Origin: Strongylocentrotus droebachiensis
Lineage: Eukaryota; Echinodermata; Echinoidea; Camarodonta; Strongylocentrotidae
Direction of reading: 5' to 3'
DNA length: 64,000 bases
NCBI GenBank assembly: GCA_035222895.1
Contig: JAVYIG010002234.1
Location: forward strand, 124,001-188,000
The notes beneath the pieces are model-generated. The model did no database searches. It was not told where the DNA came from and saw only the letters and a list, made by a program, of their open reading frames with translations. Of this stretch, positions 37,645 to 49,530 are shown piece by piece. Both the position numbers and the translations under genes were made by a program. Position 1 is the stretch's first letter; each line of letters begins with the position of its first letter.

Positions 37645-37935
37645 AAGGGTAGAGGAGAGGGGAGAGAGTCAGGGGAGGGGAGGGGGAAAAGGCAGGGAGA
37701 GAGATAGAGAGAGATAGAGAGAGGGGAAGGAGAGAGGGTGTGTGTTGTGCTCGTATGCGTGTGTTAGTGCGTGTATGTGCGTGTGTGTGTTGGAGAATCA
37801 AAAGAGGAATATGGAAGAATGCCAAAATTACCATCGTATGTAGAATATTGTATGATCTGATGAATAATGATTTTTCGAATCGTAATACACAGGCGGGGGG
37901 GGGGTAGGGGAGAGAGAGAGAGAGAGAGAGAGACG
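37645..37935 (+). repeat. GA-rich and (GT)n cluster
   Basis: A GA/GGGA-rich block (37650-37735) leads into GT repeats (37736-37790). A G run and pure (GA)n follow at 37891-37933. A 154-codon frame on the minus strand comes entirely from these repeats. Confidence 0.9.
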
Positions 37936-38304
37936 GTGCCAGAGTGAGAAGGGTGCAGAAGAGAGGATACATTATCAACTTATGGGCTAGGATGCCAGGT
38001 TATGTACTAAAGTTAATAGCAACGCAAGGTCCCTTATGTCATCGCGTTATGAATTTTATAGAAAATAAGATTAAGATACAACTCCGACGGATCTGGATTC
38101 GCATGTGTGCTAGGCGTTCAACATTGAATGTACCAAATTTTTATTTTTATCACAGAAATTACTTTTAAAATGGTTCTTTAACTTTACCTTCGATTTTCTT
38201 CATATATATTATAATCAAAGAACCACAAAACACGTTAGTGAGTTTTCATTAATACGAGTGAGGAGAAGGAATAATGCCTTCATGAGGCACGATGGTTGTA
38301 ACTA

Positions 38305-38352
38305 TAGTGGAGCAGTGGTCTCGAACCGGTAAGTCCCAGATTCGAAACCAGC
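38305..38352 (+). mobile_element. Probable tRNA-derived SINE fragment
   Basis: Seen: TGGAGCAGTGG (38308-38318) resembles an A box and GATTCGAAACC (38339-38349) a B box, joined by TCTCGAACCGGTAAGTCCC. This layout recalls tRNA-head SINEs, in which an anticodon-arm region leads into a TTCGAA box. The spacing is about 13 bases shorter than in a full tRNA, so part of the D or anticodon arm is missing. No SINE tail was identified downstream. Confidence 0.35.
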
Positions 38353-38878
38353 GCATTGCACTAGTACCGTTGGATTACACATTAATCGTAATTAAGCCGG
38401 GCTATGATCCATGACTCAATCAATAAGAAAAAAAGATGAAGTATTTCTACGTCTTTTCTCACGTCTAGAATACACTCCTTTGTATTCGTTGTTTCATTTT
38501 TCCAACCATGACTCCTCTTTAAGGTCCGATCCCCTAAACGCTCTGACTTAATAATGGAGTTTACAAATACAATCTGCGCATGGGCAGATAAAGGTCATTA
38601 ATTTTGTACCAAAGAGGTAAAACCCACAGAGATTAATATTGGATATGCGCTCATGAAAGTTATGTAACATTATTCATTTATGCACCAACGGTACATTCTA
38701 TGATACGCAGGTGGAAGTATTCTTTTCAAGAGGGCAAACAAAAGGTATTCATGAAGCACATCTAGGACTTTGGCAGTTATTATGCTCAAATTGGAACTTC
38801 TCCATGTGTAAAAGATCTGTGGATATTTGAGGTCATTTGTACCATGTGCTATCTGTAAACTCCCTTATATGCTCCATC

Positions 38879-38972
38879 CTTCTCTCTCTCTCTCTCTCTC
38901 TCTCTCTATTCCTCTCTCTCTCTCTCTCTTTGTCTCTCGCTTTTTCTCTCTTTCTCTATCTCTCTCTTTTCT
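38879..38972 (+). repeat. (CT)n microsatellite
   Basis: About 94 bases of CT with TTT and CG interruptions, pyrimidine-rich on the plus strand. Most other tracts here are purine-rich on this strand. Confidence 0.95.
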
Positions 38973-40472
38973 CGAACTATATCCATTCTTATGCAAGTTT
39001 TACATTCAAACCTCATACTAGCCATTTGTGTTGTAGTGCAGCATTTCCCTCTCATGAAAACCAATTTGTTTCCTAGACATAATAATTATTAAAATGCCAT
39101 TAAGAAAGTAATTAATTAAAGGGGCATTCAAGCACCACATAGTATACACCATTATGTAAGTCGTTAGTCATTATTGGTCGGTTTTTAAAACTTTAGTACC
39201 CTCACAATAAAATATCTCATAATTGGTGAGATCAAACGATTACGGTATGTTATCGAAACTCTCTTGGGACAGCCGTATTTATCCTTGCCTTTAATAGTGA
39301 CACATCGCATTGAGACTAAATCAACTTTCAAAGTAATTGAAAATGTAAAGAACTTATCCAGCATAGTAAACGCCTGGATACCTTAGTATTGGATGGGATA
39401 ATTAAAAAAAAACTGTCCACCTTTCTGAAGAAACCGCGTTTCACATTAATTGTTCACGCTTTGAGGTTCAATCATAAGTGCACTCATTATCAGAAGTCAG
39501 TTTTTAGCAAAGGTTGGTATACTTGGGCATACATCAATGGAATTTCTGGCTTTTTAGAGTGCATCATCTCCACAAGTTGCACTAATAATCAGTAAGAAGA
39601 CGAGGAACTCAATTTTGATGAAAAGTATCTTTTGGTTGAAGTTCGAATCGAAAAGTTAATAGTAATTTGATTATATAAAGGATTCAACAGAGAGATATGG
39701 CCAATGACACTGTCAATAACATACAACACCATTCTGATAAAGATATCATTGATGATAAATAGAATTTTTCCAAGAAAATGTTAGTTGTCATTCAGTTTTC
39801 GTCCAAACATCATTCACTCCTTCTTTTTTGTCTCCCCTTTTCTCCCCCTCCCCCTTCATTCTTCTCAACATCCATATCTCTGTATCTCTCTCTCTCCCTT
39901 TCTCTTTTCCATTTCCGCCGTCTCTCCCGTCATATTATATTCCACGCTCACAAACACAAACACATGCAACAGCATACTATCCCACCCGCCCACCTACCCA
40001 CACACGCACAAACATATCGAAGGTCGTACAACACTTTTTTTTATACCTGCCTAAAATATTAACAAATTGTAAGTGATATCAAAGCGACGGCTTTTGATTA
40101 AATGAATTATGCAAAATGAGTTAAAGGCATCACAACACCTACAGAAAGACGAAGGTTGATAAATATCGGTAAAACAGAAGTAGATTATCCCCTGATGCCC
40201 AATGATGATAATGGATATTGAGGGCCATGCCTGACCGAACAAACCCGTACTGCAATTGTCTCTCGGAACAAACACAATTTTCCGGAAAGCTTTGAATTGC
40301 TTTCCAGTCATTTTCATTTGCATTATTGTGAATTAAACGAAAAAATTATTCATTTTATTAAATATTTGAGAGGAAAAAAAAGCTGGAAAAAAGTGTGGGG
40401 AAATGATTGTGGTGAGTGTCAATCGATCGAAATACATATAAAGAGAAAGATGACGCGGAGTGAGACAGGAAA
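38973..40472. other. AT-rich and pyrimidine-rich sequence without a gene
   Basis: CT-rich sequence at 39828-39925 gives overlapping false frames. The minus-strand frame at 40051-40323 has ordinary composition but no splice context. Confidence 0.45.
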
Positions 40473-40550
40473 AAGGAGGTAAAGAGAGAGAGGGAGAGGT
40501 AGGGGGTAGAAAGAGGGGGAGGGAGATATGGAAACGAATGGATACGTAGG

Positions 40551-40582
<32 letters not shown>

Positions 40583-40770
40583 AAGAGAGAGGGTATGAGG
40601 AGGAAATAGAGAGAGGGAGGTTGTGAGAGGGAGAGAGAGAGAGAGAAAGAGGGGGGGTGGAGAAAGAACGGATAGGTATAAGTAATAAAGAGATGGAGAG
40701 AGAGTATAAGGAATGAAGAGATGGATAGATAGAGAGAGAGAGAGAGGGAGAGAGAGGGGGGGGGGAGATT
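40473..40770 (+). repeat. 300-bp GA-rich polypurine region
   Basis: Nearly pure purine on the plus strand for about 300 bases: GA repeats, GGGAGG blocks, GATA-like interruptions and a G run near 40760. A 171-codon minus-strand frame is a microsatellite translation. Long mirror-like polypurine DNA can form triplex (H-DNA). Confidence 0.95.
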
Positions 40771-43345
40771 GGTAGTCATGTTAGAAAGTGAGTACGGGTG
40801 ACATGGAGTGTGAGAGTGACATACGTCCAGAGAGAGAAAAAAATGCAAAAGGGAAATATTTAAAACGTCACTTTCCTATTTATTTCGCGCGTTCTTACTT
40901 GGTAGAGGTATTGTACAAAAGAACTTAAAAAGGTAATCTAGATCACAACCACGGATGCATGTCGTTGATATTTAGTGACTAGTTTATGACTACTCGACCT
41001 CATGAAAAGGAAGCCGCCTTCATTTAAGGTACTGTCTAGTTTAGAATACATTATACAAAAGGTAGTGAAGACGTTATGGAAATTTAGATTTTACAGGTGT
41101 TGAATATATATATTATATCTTCAAATTACTCCGGTTTTATGTTTATACTTATGATTTCGAGACTTGTTCGTAAAGCGTTCAAAACAGAATTTGCATTTTA
41201 GTTGTTAATGTTGGTAGCTCTCCCTGTTTGCCCTTTTATTCTAAACAAAAACACAAAAAAATACATTTTTTCCTTCAAAACTAGGATATTTAAAAGTGAA
41301 AGTAACAACAATCCAACTACTTGCAAGACATTGGGTGAAATGTTCAAAAGTACGTATATAAATGAGCTATTTAATAACTGAAATATTATAAGTGTTCAAA
41401 ATCATAGCGGGTGCTCAACCAAGCTGGATATGAAACTATCAACTCGAGATATCTCGTTCTCTCCAATGCGAGCTGGAACAAATATCCCAACGTAGATGAT
41501 TATAATTAATCACATTCTTGACACTGCTCTTTCATGGAATTTTTCTCTCTAAAATGGTATGCTTCCGTGCGAGAAGTAGAAATTTGAGAACTAAAATCAC
41601 CACGTACAAGCGATGGGTTTGACGTCACTACCCCCTTCTTCTCAAGGTCAAGTGTTATCTTAATTATCAGAAAATCCTGATCATCAACAAACCAGCCGTC
41701 ATTACATAATTTTACCTGAGCTATCTATTCTGGGAAAGCAGTGAACTATATTTATCCTATTTCTAAAAGAGTGTAAAGTTAGAATTTGCGTAACAATTGA
41801 CAATGTCTGAAAGCTTCTGTTGTAGAAACGTGCATCTCTTTATTTTATGTGCTACACAGGCATATATCTCTTGCTATGAAGTCAAATTAATATCGCACAG
41901 CAAATTCAGTCCAAGTATACTTGCGACAGTGGTCTTCATCATCTTTACGACGAGAAAATGGAATAAAAACTGTGTATCCAAACGGGATGAAGGCATTTGT
42001 CTTGAAGTAAAAATAATGCAAATTCAGGACTCGTGAAACCATATACACATACAAGGATGTGGTGACCTTGGTATTAATCCGCTTTCTATCAAGATAAATA
42101 GTATTTGGTTTGTTAAGGTAAATATGACCAGAATGCCCCTTCAAATTCCCAAAAAAAATTGACTCAGCATCTTTTCGATGGGAGAAGAGAGAGAAAGCGA
42201 GAATAACGTTAAGTAACATCTGTGTAAAATATAACATTTGCTGAAAGGAAAGTCATTTCTTCTGACTGCTTGATTTTAAAGTTCAAAATCTATAATCATA
42301 ATGAGTAACCAGTCGTTCTATTCAAGGGCCTAATAATATCTTTGTTCTCGCTATTATGCAGGCATTTAGACTGTGGGGGATTATTCAAATATTTTAAACA
42401 TTACAAAACCAGAACGCATGAATACCTTGATCCAGTTTGTGGATTTTTAAATGTATTGATTGAAATTTTGTTTATCACTCTTTTGCTTTGAAGATTTCTT
42501 ACGAAGAGGAGATCATACGTAGCTATAATAACACGATACAATGCTGCGAATTGTTTGGAGTCAGAGAAAAGAGAGCGTCATTAATTCGGTACTAAAATAT
42601 AGTTCAAGAGTACTTTTAAAAAAAAGAGCATATTAATTGACATTATTTCGGTTTCCTTTAGTAATCTTGAAATTTAATAGTATTCTTTGTTTGCTGCCGA
42701 AACAAGTTTTATTAAAATAGAAAACACAATTTAAAGTACGCAGGTCGTGACATTTCTTGAAATTAGATGACAGAGCTAATGTTTATCCACACATTTGCAT
42801 TTAAGCAGCTGTAGATGAAGACAAATGTAGTATAGCAGTAAATATCCATGCCCAAAGCTTGCCCAAGGTACGACCAAAGTTGTAAATAGATGGTTACATT
42901 TACCAAAGGGGCCATGTCCCAATCCCTCCGGCAACCCGGGTACAATAATTAACCTCTTCGTCGACTTTATTGATTTATACCACTGATATTTTCTCGTCAT
43001 CCCGCACGTCTTGAAGAATACACGGTATAAGGTCCATCAGAAAATTAATACTAACAAAGATTAAAAGCTAATATTATTTCTTCATAGCAAGTGTACATTA
43101 ATGCAATCGTGAAGAATTTCGAGAAATTTATTTGGTGGCATTTTCAATACGTTATTGTTTTGTCTAAAGAAATCATGGTCGAAGTGTGTAACATGCCTGT
43201 GTAATATCTGTACTTTTCAAAAGGTGACGCGCTAGACCAAGGTACCTAAGGGGAAACCATATATCATAAACTGTGAGTCAATAATATCTTACAATTGTTA
43301 AGTCGTTCTGGTACTATTCGATTAAGTATCACACATATATCATAC
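40771..43345. other. Probable first intron of the minus-strand gene
   Basis: If the signal-peptide exon is real, this is intron, possibly with small exons. A minus-strand stretch near 41905-42020 follows an acceptor-like TTATTTTTACTTCAAG and ends in a stop, but its phase does not fit exon 1 directly. No exon is called. Confidence 0.35.
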
Positions 43346-43406
43346 CTGAAACAATTAGAAGAAACGCCAGCACACCCGTTATGAGAATGACCGTCACTTT
43401 TGCCAT
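43346..43406 (-). CDS. First coding exon (signal-peptide-like) of an unidentified host gene
   Basis: Seen: reading the minus strand, an ATG at 43406-43404 opens 20 codons plus one base and ends at 43346, directly before GTATGA, a good splice donor. The intron is therefore phase 1. The peptide starts M-A-K-V and continues as a hydrophobic stretch of Ile/Leu/Val/Ala/Phe, which is the shape of a secretory signal peptide. The start is supported by GAAATGG context (purine at -3, G at +4) and two in-frame TAA codons immediately upstream. Without splicing the frame soon reaches a stop in the intron. Known: phase-1 introns just after signal peptides are common in animal secreted and receptor genes. 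Inferred: a secreted or membrane protein transcribed toward lower coordinates. The family is not recognisable from 20 residues, and a chance hydrophobic ORF is the alternative. Confidence 0.6.
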
Positions 43407-43950
43407 TTCTTATTAGCAGTTGTCCAACTCTACTCCAACTAAGAGTTACAAAAAAAAGCAAGACCAAGCCGAATTCCGGCGGCTAACGATCTTTTTTGTT
43501 GTTGTTGTGATGTACTGTGTTGCTGTTTCTCCAACCCTGACCCCTTGGCAACAAATCCGTGTTTATATCGATTGGTTTCACAGTCTCCCGAGGTGCGTTT
43601 GGAGTTGACCAAATTACCTTTCCCCCTTTTGCCCTCCAAAATTAGGCTATGTGAGAAAGAAAGAACAACAAGGCTGAAGTCCTGGTATGCTGGTTGACGC
43701 GTGCGTTCTGGTGAAAAGAAAAACGATGACCGAGAAACGGAAACACCTAATGCGACGCGTTGTGTTTGTTGCAACGATACTGGTGGAGAAAAGGTAGAAA
43801 GTAGTAAATGCTGAATGTTGCGCGCGAATGGGGATGGATGCGTTAGCGTCTGACTGACTTCGCCGTTACCTCTCCTAGAAGTGATAGTTGTCGGAGTCTG
43901 TGTGTGTGATTGGCTCTTAGCTCGCCCACCCTTAGGTATGCACTATTTAA
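43407..43950 (-). promoter_or_regulatory. Promoter plus 5' leader of the minus-strand gene
   Basis: Seen: there is no ATG on the minus strand anywhere between 43975 and the start codon at 43406, although this strand should show several by chance and the plus strand has many. The patch is richer in CpG than its surroundings, with GCGCGCG near 43821 and GACGCG near 43697. On the minus strand, a CCAAT word (complement at 43908-43913) precedes an initiator-like TCAGTC (complement at 43852-43857) by about 55 bp. A TATA-like TTAAATA lies at 43944-43950. Close to the ATG the leader is rich in CAA. Inferred: transcription starts near 43855, giving a leader of about 450 nt, or near 43915 if the TATA-like word is used. 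No exact start site can be proven from sequence. Confidence 0.55.
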
Positions 43951-44418
43951 GGTTTTAATATTGGGAAAGCGAAGTCATGACTTTTTGACTTCAACTAAAA
44001 GCCAGAGTAAATAAGATTATGCACAAATAAATTACTATCATCGTCTCTCAAGAATAAGAAGGATTGCACGGCAATCTGGTAATCGTGATTAATGACAAAT
44101 ATTGCGTAAACCAATTACCGTCAAACGAAGTAGGTAGGGCGAAAAGGAGGTGGGCAACAGACGTCATGTTAAATCAAGTTTCAACTTCCGAAGCTCATCA
44201 TTTGAAGAGAGCCAATATGGGATTGGCTGTTATATGAAACATAAAGCGATGTAAGAATGACGACGATGAATCTGATCTCATGAAGTAGTAAGTAACTGAT
44301 GTGAAAACGCTTTACATATATATATATATACGCATTTCACAAGTTAAATTTCTGGAGAATAACCATATAGATTTGATGCACAAACGTGATTTTATCATTC
44401 ATTCATATGATATGATTG

Positions 44419-44610
44419 TTAAAGCCCCACTGTCCTACTTGTAGCTACTTGCTCCCTCTATATAGAAAACTTCCCTAATCGGTGACTGTTGGTCCCCCAT
44501 GATCCTCTTTTTTATGTTAGTTGAGAGCTGAGTTAATGAGATAGCAACATGTCAGTGATCTCGCTGTGTGGTCTAATCCCTTCTGGCCCAGTAGTATTGA
44601 CGTTATTTAA
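44419..44610 (+). mobile_element. TTAA-bounded MITE, copy A of a two-copy family
   Basis: Seen: the element begins TTAAAGCCCCACTGTCC and ends near TTAA at 44607-44610. It is nearly identical over its first 140 bp to the reverse complement of 59050-59254, including the word GTAGCTACTTGCTCCCTC. It has no reading frame. Inferred: a short non-autonomous DNA element with TTAA target preference. The high similarity of two copies 15 kb apart implies fairly recent amplification. Confidence 0.7.
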
Positions 44611-44687
44611 TAGACTACACATAAATAAAAAAGTATATCTAAAGTAGATGTAGACACATTCTTCTTCTTTATTTCTTTCTCACTCAC

Positions 44688-44743
44688 CCTCTCTCTCTCT
44701 CTCTTTTCTCTCTTTATTTCTCTCTTTCGCGCTCTCTCTCTCA

Positions 44744-44778
<35 letters not shown>

Positions 44779-44834
44779 GCGCGCGCATAACCGCACACGA
44801 ACACACACACACACACACACGCACACACACGTAC
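44688..44834 (+). repeat. Compound (CT)n-(CA)n microsatellite
   Basis: CT-rich sequence (44688-44758) turns into CA repeats (44758-44830) with a GCGCGCGC insert near 44779. Confidence 0.95.
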
Positions 44835-47800
44835 TTTTAAAAAAAAATACAGAACAAACATTAATATGAAGATGAATTGCGATTCATAGCGATGAATAAC
44901 AGGGTTCAAAGAATCTTCGAATAGTAGGGAGAATGCAAAATTTATGTTTTTGACGTCCTATGAAGATTTGATAAATTGGTACAAAAAATATACCGCAGAT
45001 AATATTTTATAACGAAGATAGATTTTTATTCCCTTGACAAGCAAAATTAATATAATATATTTGTGAGAGCATCAGTAACTATTTTTCTTTCATTCCTAAA
45101 TATCATGAAAAGTTATTTAGATACTGCTCTTTCGGACTTCATGGAAAATATAGGAGATATTTTGAACGAACGTACCAAATAAAATTACCAGGAAATTGCA
45201 GTGTATTTAAAAGCTCCAGAGGTATGATTTATGTTTTTTAAATGTTCATTCATAAATGCTTACTTCAAGTAACCATTGACCCATGTAACCCTTTATCTTT
45301 AACAAATACATTGATTCATATATTAAGGGATGACGAATTAAGATTTGAAAGAACTTACCGATATCTTTAATGATACATTTTGTTCTTCAGCTTGTTTGTA
45401 TTGTGGGAAATAATACATTATTTTGGCACAATCTTATATTTACTAAAAATGTTTAAAAGGGAGCAATGTTATAAAGGTAGAAAAATCATGTTGTCCGATA
45501 TAATGTACGTTGTTTTTTTCTCGGTAAAACTGAATGCGCCAATACTTGAATGCAAACTGTAATGAGGGGTATTATAATGTAAAAAAAGTACAAACCTATA
45601 TGTAAATGAACCTAGTCTAGTCGGAGAAAAATGTAGTAATAAGTAAAGGAAACAAAATGTTGACATGCCTCAATTGAAATTCAGATATTTATTTGTTTCT
45701 ATTTATCTAATTGAATATAACCTTTTTAATCAATCACTGTCGAAAGTGTGGAGCAGGGCTTAGTTTACATTCAAGGATAGTTTTTTTTGGTTACCGTTGC
45801 AAATTCAAACTTAAACAACATGTAAAACAATTTGCACAATGCTATTTTGATTTATGTGGAGTATGACAGAAATGGATTGGTCCACTTAATGTCCCTTACT
45901 TTGACTCAACTGCATGATTATTTCTTCCGATATCAAACATACAGAACATTCAATTTGCCTACATTCAGGATTACACAGCAACAAAGGTATGCTGGAGCAT
46001 TAAGGAAACTCATTTGAATTTAATAATATATTAAAAAACTTGAGTTTTTACAGATCACTTGGGATCTGTGATAATTCCACAGAGGAAATTCTGAGAATAT
46101 CTGAGCCTGTTTCACTCTTATTAGTTATTGTTTCCATTATAGTTTTGAAAAACCATTTCTTATTAGTTATAAACATCCATTTATTTATTATGAAATAAGC
46201 TTGCATGGAAAACCCGGAACACCCCCACATAAAAAAACTACTTAAGCAGTTTAGCCGCAAGAGTCCTTTTAAGGAATTCACAAGTTTCTTTTTATAATAC
46301 TTACAGTTATCCCTTACCGAAATCCCTTTTGACAGATATTATGAATCCATTTGATCTTTTTCAATAAGCACGTTCTATTTTTCTGCTCCCTCGAATTACA
46401 AGATAATGTTGATGATACATTGCCTAAGGATCAATAGAGATTAAGCAATGACGTAATTAGGATTTTTTGTTCAATCAGACAGCGCTTTTAGGCAATGTCT
46501 TCAAAAGACATAACAATTAAGTATACTTCAAGGCAACCTGTCGTATAATCAAAGTAAGTAATAGGATGATAAGGAACATATAGGGATCAGGATTATCCAA
46601 CAACTATATGAACGGGGATGATATTGGACTCGAATTCGTGGACCCGTCTATAACTCTTTATATGCCGCACAAAGAATCTCCCAGTGCCACATTGTATATA
46701 TTAGTCATCGGATTGATACACCAAAGTCTTAAACAATATTTAACTAGTTCCAGAACAAAGTTAATCTATATCGATCTGAAAAAGTTTGTCATGGAGCTTA
46801 TCAAGACATGAAATGGATAATTTTGCAAAGCAATTGCACAAAGTAATCTTTCTGTGAATTGGTTCTCGCTTTAGTGTGCAAAATTACATGTGTGGTAAAC
46901 GAACGACCGTGAAAAGAGGCAAATAAAACAATCGAAATGCTTTAAAAAATCTCTACAAATCCTCATCTGTACGCATGCAAGATCGACAGTTTGTTAAATG
47001 AAATTAAACTCTGGAACTTTTTCTGAAAGAAAAAAAATCAAGCAGACAGAATAGTAATCTCTTTAATACATTTTATCATTGTGCTGGATGTTAATAATGA
47101 TGATAAAACGAGTCATAATCAGTTATCACTATTCAAAATGTTATTGGAATTAATAGAAAAACCGAGGCCGTCGTATTATGTTGATAAGTCGGTAATATAA
47201 TTATATTGTAATTATATTCATTGCCTATTATATTAGAACATCTACAAGCCTGGCGGATCCCTCTCAGGGCAGCCACCCAATCAAGCCAATACCGACGAAA
47301 CGTCGAGCATCCCTACTCTCTTAAAAAGATACCCTCGGAAATATGCTGCAAATATACTGCAGTTCACCAACCTTTCTGAAATTCAGTTCTTGACAAAACC
47401 GGATTATTTCTGTGAAAGAATAAATATCCGTTAAAAAAAAAGACTATCCCACCATTATCTTACGTTGACTTCTTTGAATATATATCATAATCAGTAATTT
47501 CGATAACAAAAAAGATCTTTGAAAATATTCCGGATCCGCAAAATGGAGAGGTTTAACTAATCCCTATGAAATAGTTGTTTGTTATAGTTTCTATAATAAG
47601 AATAAAAGGACAATTATATTGATAGTCAATGTATTTTCCCGGTGTATGCTCTGGTAGCGGACCAAATCAAATGAAGGAAATGGATTGGAACGAACGGGTT
47701 GATTGGCATTAAAGACTGAATACAATTCTTCCGTTGTTGTAAACTTCATTTAGTCAAATTTGAAAGTACTTTATCATGATAATTATTTGTGAACCCTTTC

Positions 47801-48163
47801 GATCATTCAACCTTTAAAGATGTATATTAATGGAACAAACTTTAAATTTGATAATACTATCCATAAATTGAATAGCTATAATTCGAGGAATTATGAATAG
47901 TGTTAACGTAATTTCCTATCCTAAAATGACCAGAATTTTGAATAAAGAGATCAATAAAGAGACCTCTCTCTCAAAAAAAAAACATAGCTGTTCTCACGAC
48001 GTCGTTTCTCTTTCCTTTTATATCCAACTCTCTAAAATTTTCCCTCTTTCTTTCTCTCTTCCAGTTCCACAATACATCGTTTTTAATACAGCTGTAATAG
48101 AACGAGTCAATATGAAAATACATCTTGCTGTTAACCTTTTAAAGAAAAATGTTTTAAAAAGTG
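44835..48163. other. AT-rich sequence without a gene
   Basis: Over 3 kb of AT-rich DNA with only short frames and no recognised element. It may be upstream intergenic DNA of the minus-strand gene. Confidence 0.5.
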
Positions 48164-48240
48164 TAATAATAATAATAATAATAATCCGTTTTTGTATATA
48201 GCGCTCAATACACCGATCCAACGATGTGCTTAAGATAATG
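48164..48240 (-). mobile_element. Retroelement 3' end with AGCGCTATATAC box, minus strand
   Basis: Seen: minus-strand CTTAAGCACATCGTTGGATC leads to GAGCGCTATATACAAAAACGG and then (TTA)n at 48184-48164. The box and tail are shared with 24846-24925. Upstream similarity fades quickly, so only a short truncated piece is present. Confidence 0.5.
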
Positions 48241-49299
48241 AAAATAACAAGAAACATGTTGCATATTCGGTTTGGCGAATATTCATTGACATGAATCAAT
48301 GCAAAAGAGACGAGGGATTGGTACAATTTTCTTCTTTGTCAATAATTGTTAAATTAGCTGGAATTCAGAGTTTGTGTCTGTCAATTCTTTAGCACCTGTT
48401 AATCTGAACGATAGGACTGAAATAACAGAAAGAGGATACATTTTTAATTTATTAATGTATTCGTGTTCCCCATGGTTAGTTCCTAATTTATGTAGTTTGA
48501 AAAGTGTTTAGATTGCACAGCAGATCTTGTTTATATTCTCTTCATTTTTTCATTTATACTATGTTTTCTGGGACAAAATCTCAACTAGATATTGGGTTTG
48601 GCCCCTGTTTCATATCTTTACCTTAAAATCATGCTCCTGTGCGTGCAATTGAATATTCCAAGCCAAAGAACATGTACAATGCATCTTTTAATGACTAGAA
48701 TGGAAAGCGATTTCACGGGCGACCTTTCACAAAAAGATGCCTTTTGTGATAAGAACAACCCAAGGTTGCTTAAATGACCTTTATTTTATACTCATACAAT
48801 ATAAATTGATATTCGGTCGAATAACTAAAAATGATTAATATTTACGTTTAAATTTCAATTTTGCAAATTGGCAGCTGCTGGCGAGGCTGGGTATATATTT
48901 TCCCCCTTCTTCTTCAGCCAACCCATACATAAGTATCTCTTTCGTCATTATTTCATTATTACATCACAATCAAGGACACAAAGGAGCAAAGAAAAACAAG
49001 ATATAACTCAACTAAGAATTAGGATTAGGGTTAGTGCTACTTGTGTGGTAAGGAATCCTGCAAGTTTGTTTTACTATTTCATCATCTATTTTCATCATTG
49101 TTTGATACATAAGTTCGTTCATTATCAACTAATAATTTGCAAATTGGTTAATTTCTGTCTTCTGGTAATTTGTAGAACTCTCGGCGCTCAGGAGTGAGTA
49201 CCTTCACTCCTCGTAGCTGCCACACTGCGTGCTATCTTCGGTAGAAAGCAAACGGGCTTCCCTCACTAATGGTGCCGGTACCGTTGCAGTTAAGGCGGA
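48241..49299. other. AT-rich sequence without a gene
   Basis: A small palindrome GGAGTGAGTACCTTCACTCC lies at 49191-49210. The 109-codon frame at 48868-49197 is unsupported. Confidence 0.5.
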
Positions 49300-49344
49300 T
49301 TGGGGAGGAGGAGGAGGAGGAGGAGGGGGGGGGGGGGGGGTAAA
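49300..49344 (+). repeat. (GGA)n followed by a poly-G run
   Basis: GAGGAGGAGG units pass into about 18 G. This creates poly-Gly and poly-Pro frames on the two strands. Confidence 0.9.
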
Positions 49345-49530
49345 AGTCCTGCGCTTCCACCACCATGGGATTCTTCTCCTACAAAAAGAGGGAGATACTA
49401 TCAGTTTTTTGCATATCGAAACAATGTCAATTCTACTTTTCTTACAGAGTGCGTAGTAATGGTGAAATTGATGTAGCATCCTTGGTAAAGATAATGGACT
49501 TCATTCAGGTCGATAGAATTATAGCCATAC

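Noticed and set aside
37514-37978. 154-codon minus-strand frame
   Set aside because: Built from GA and GT repeats; residues are Ser/Leu/Pro and Thr/His runs.
40333-40848. 171-codon minus-strand frame
   Set aside because: Translation of a 300-bp polypurine microsatellite; no domain.
42763-43000. Overlapping minus-strand frames downstream of the signal-peptide exon
   Set aside because: No acceptor in the right phase and no conserved motif; the GC-rich core looks more like a repeat fragment.
43205-43258. Acceptor-like TTTCCCCTTAG on the minus strand as the second exon of the signal-peptide gene
   Set aside because: Joined in phase 1 it hits a stop after four codons.
49015-49035. Telomere-like TTAGGATTAGGGTTAG
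   Set aside because: Fewer than three imperfect units; not a telomeric array.
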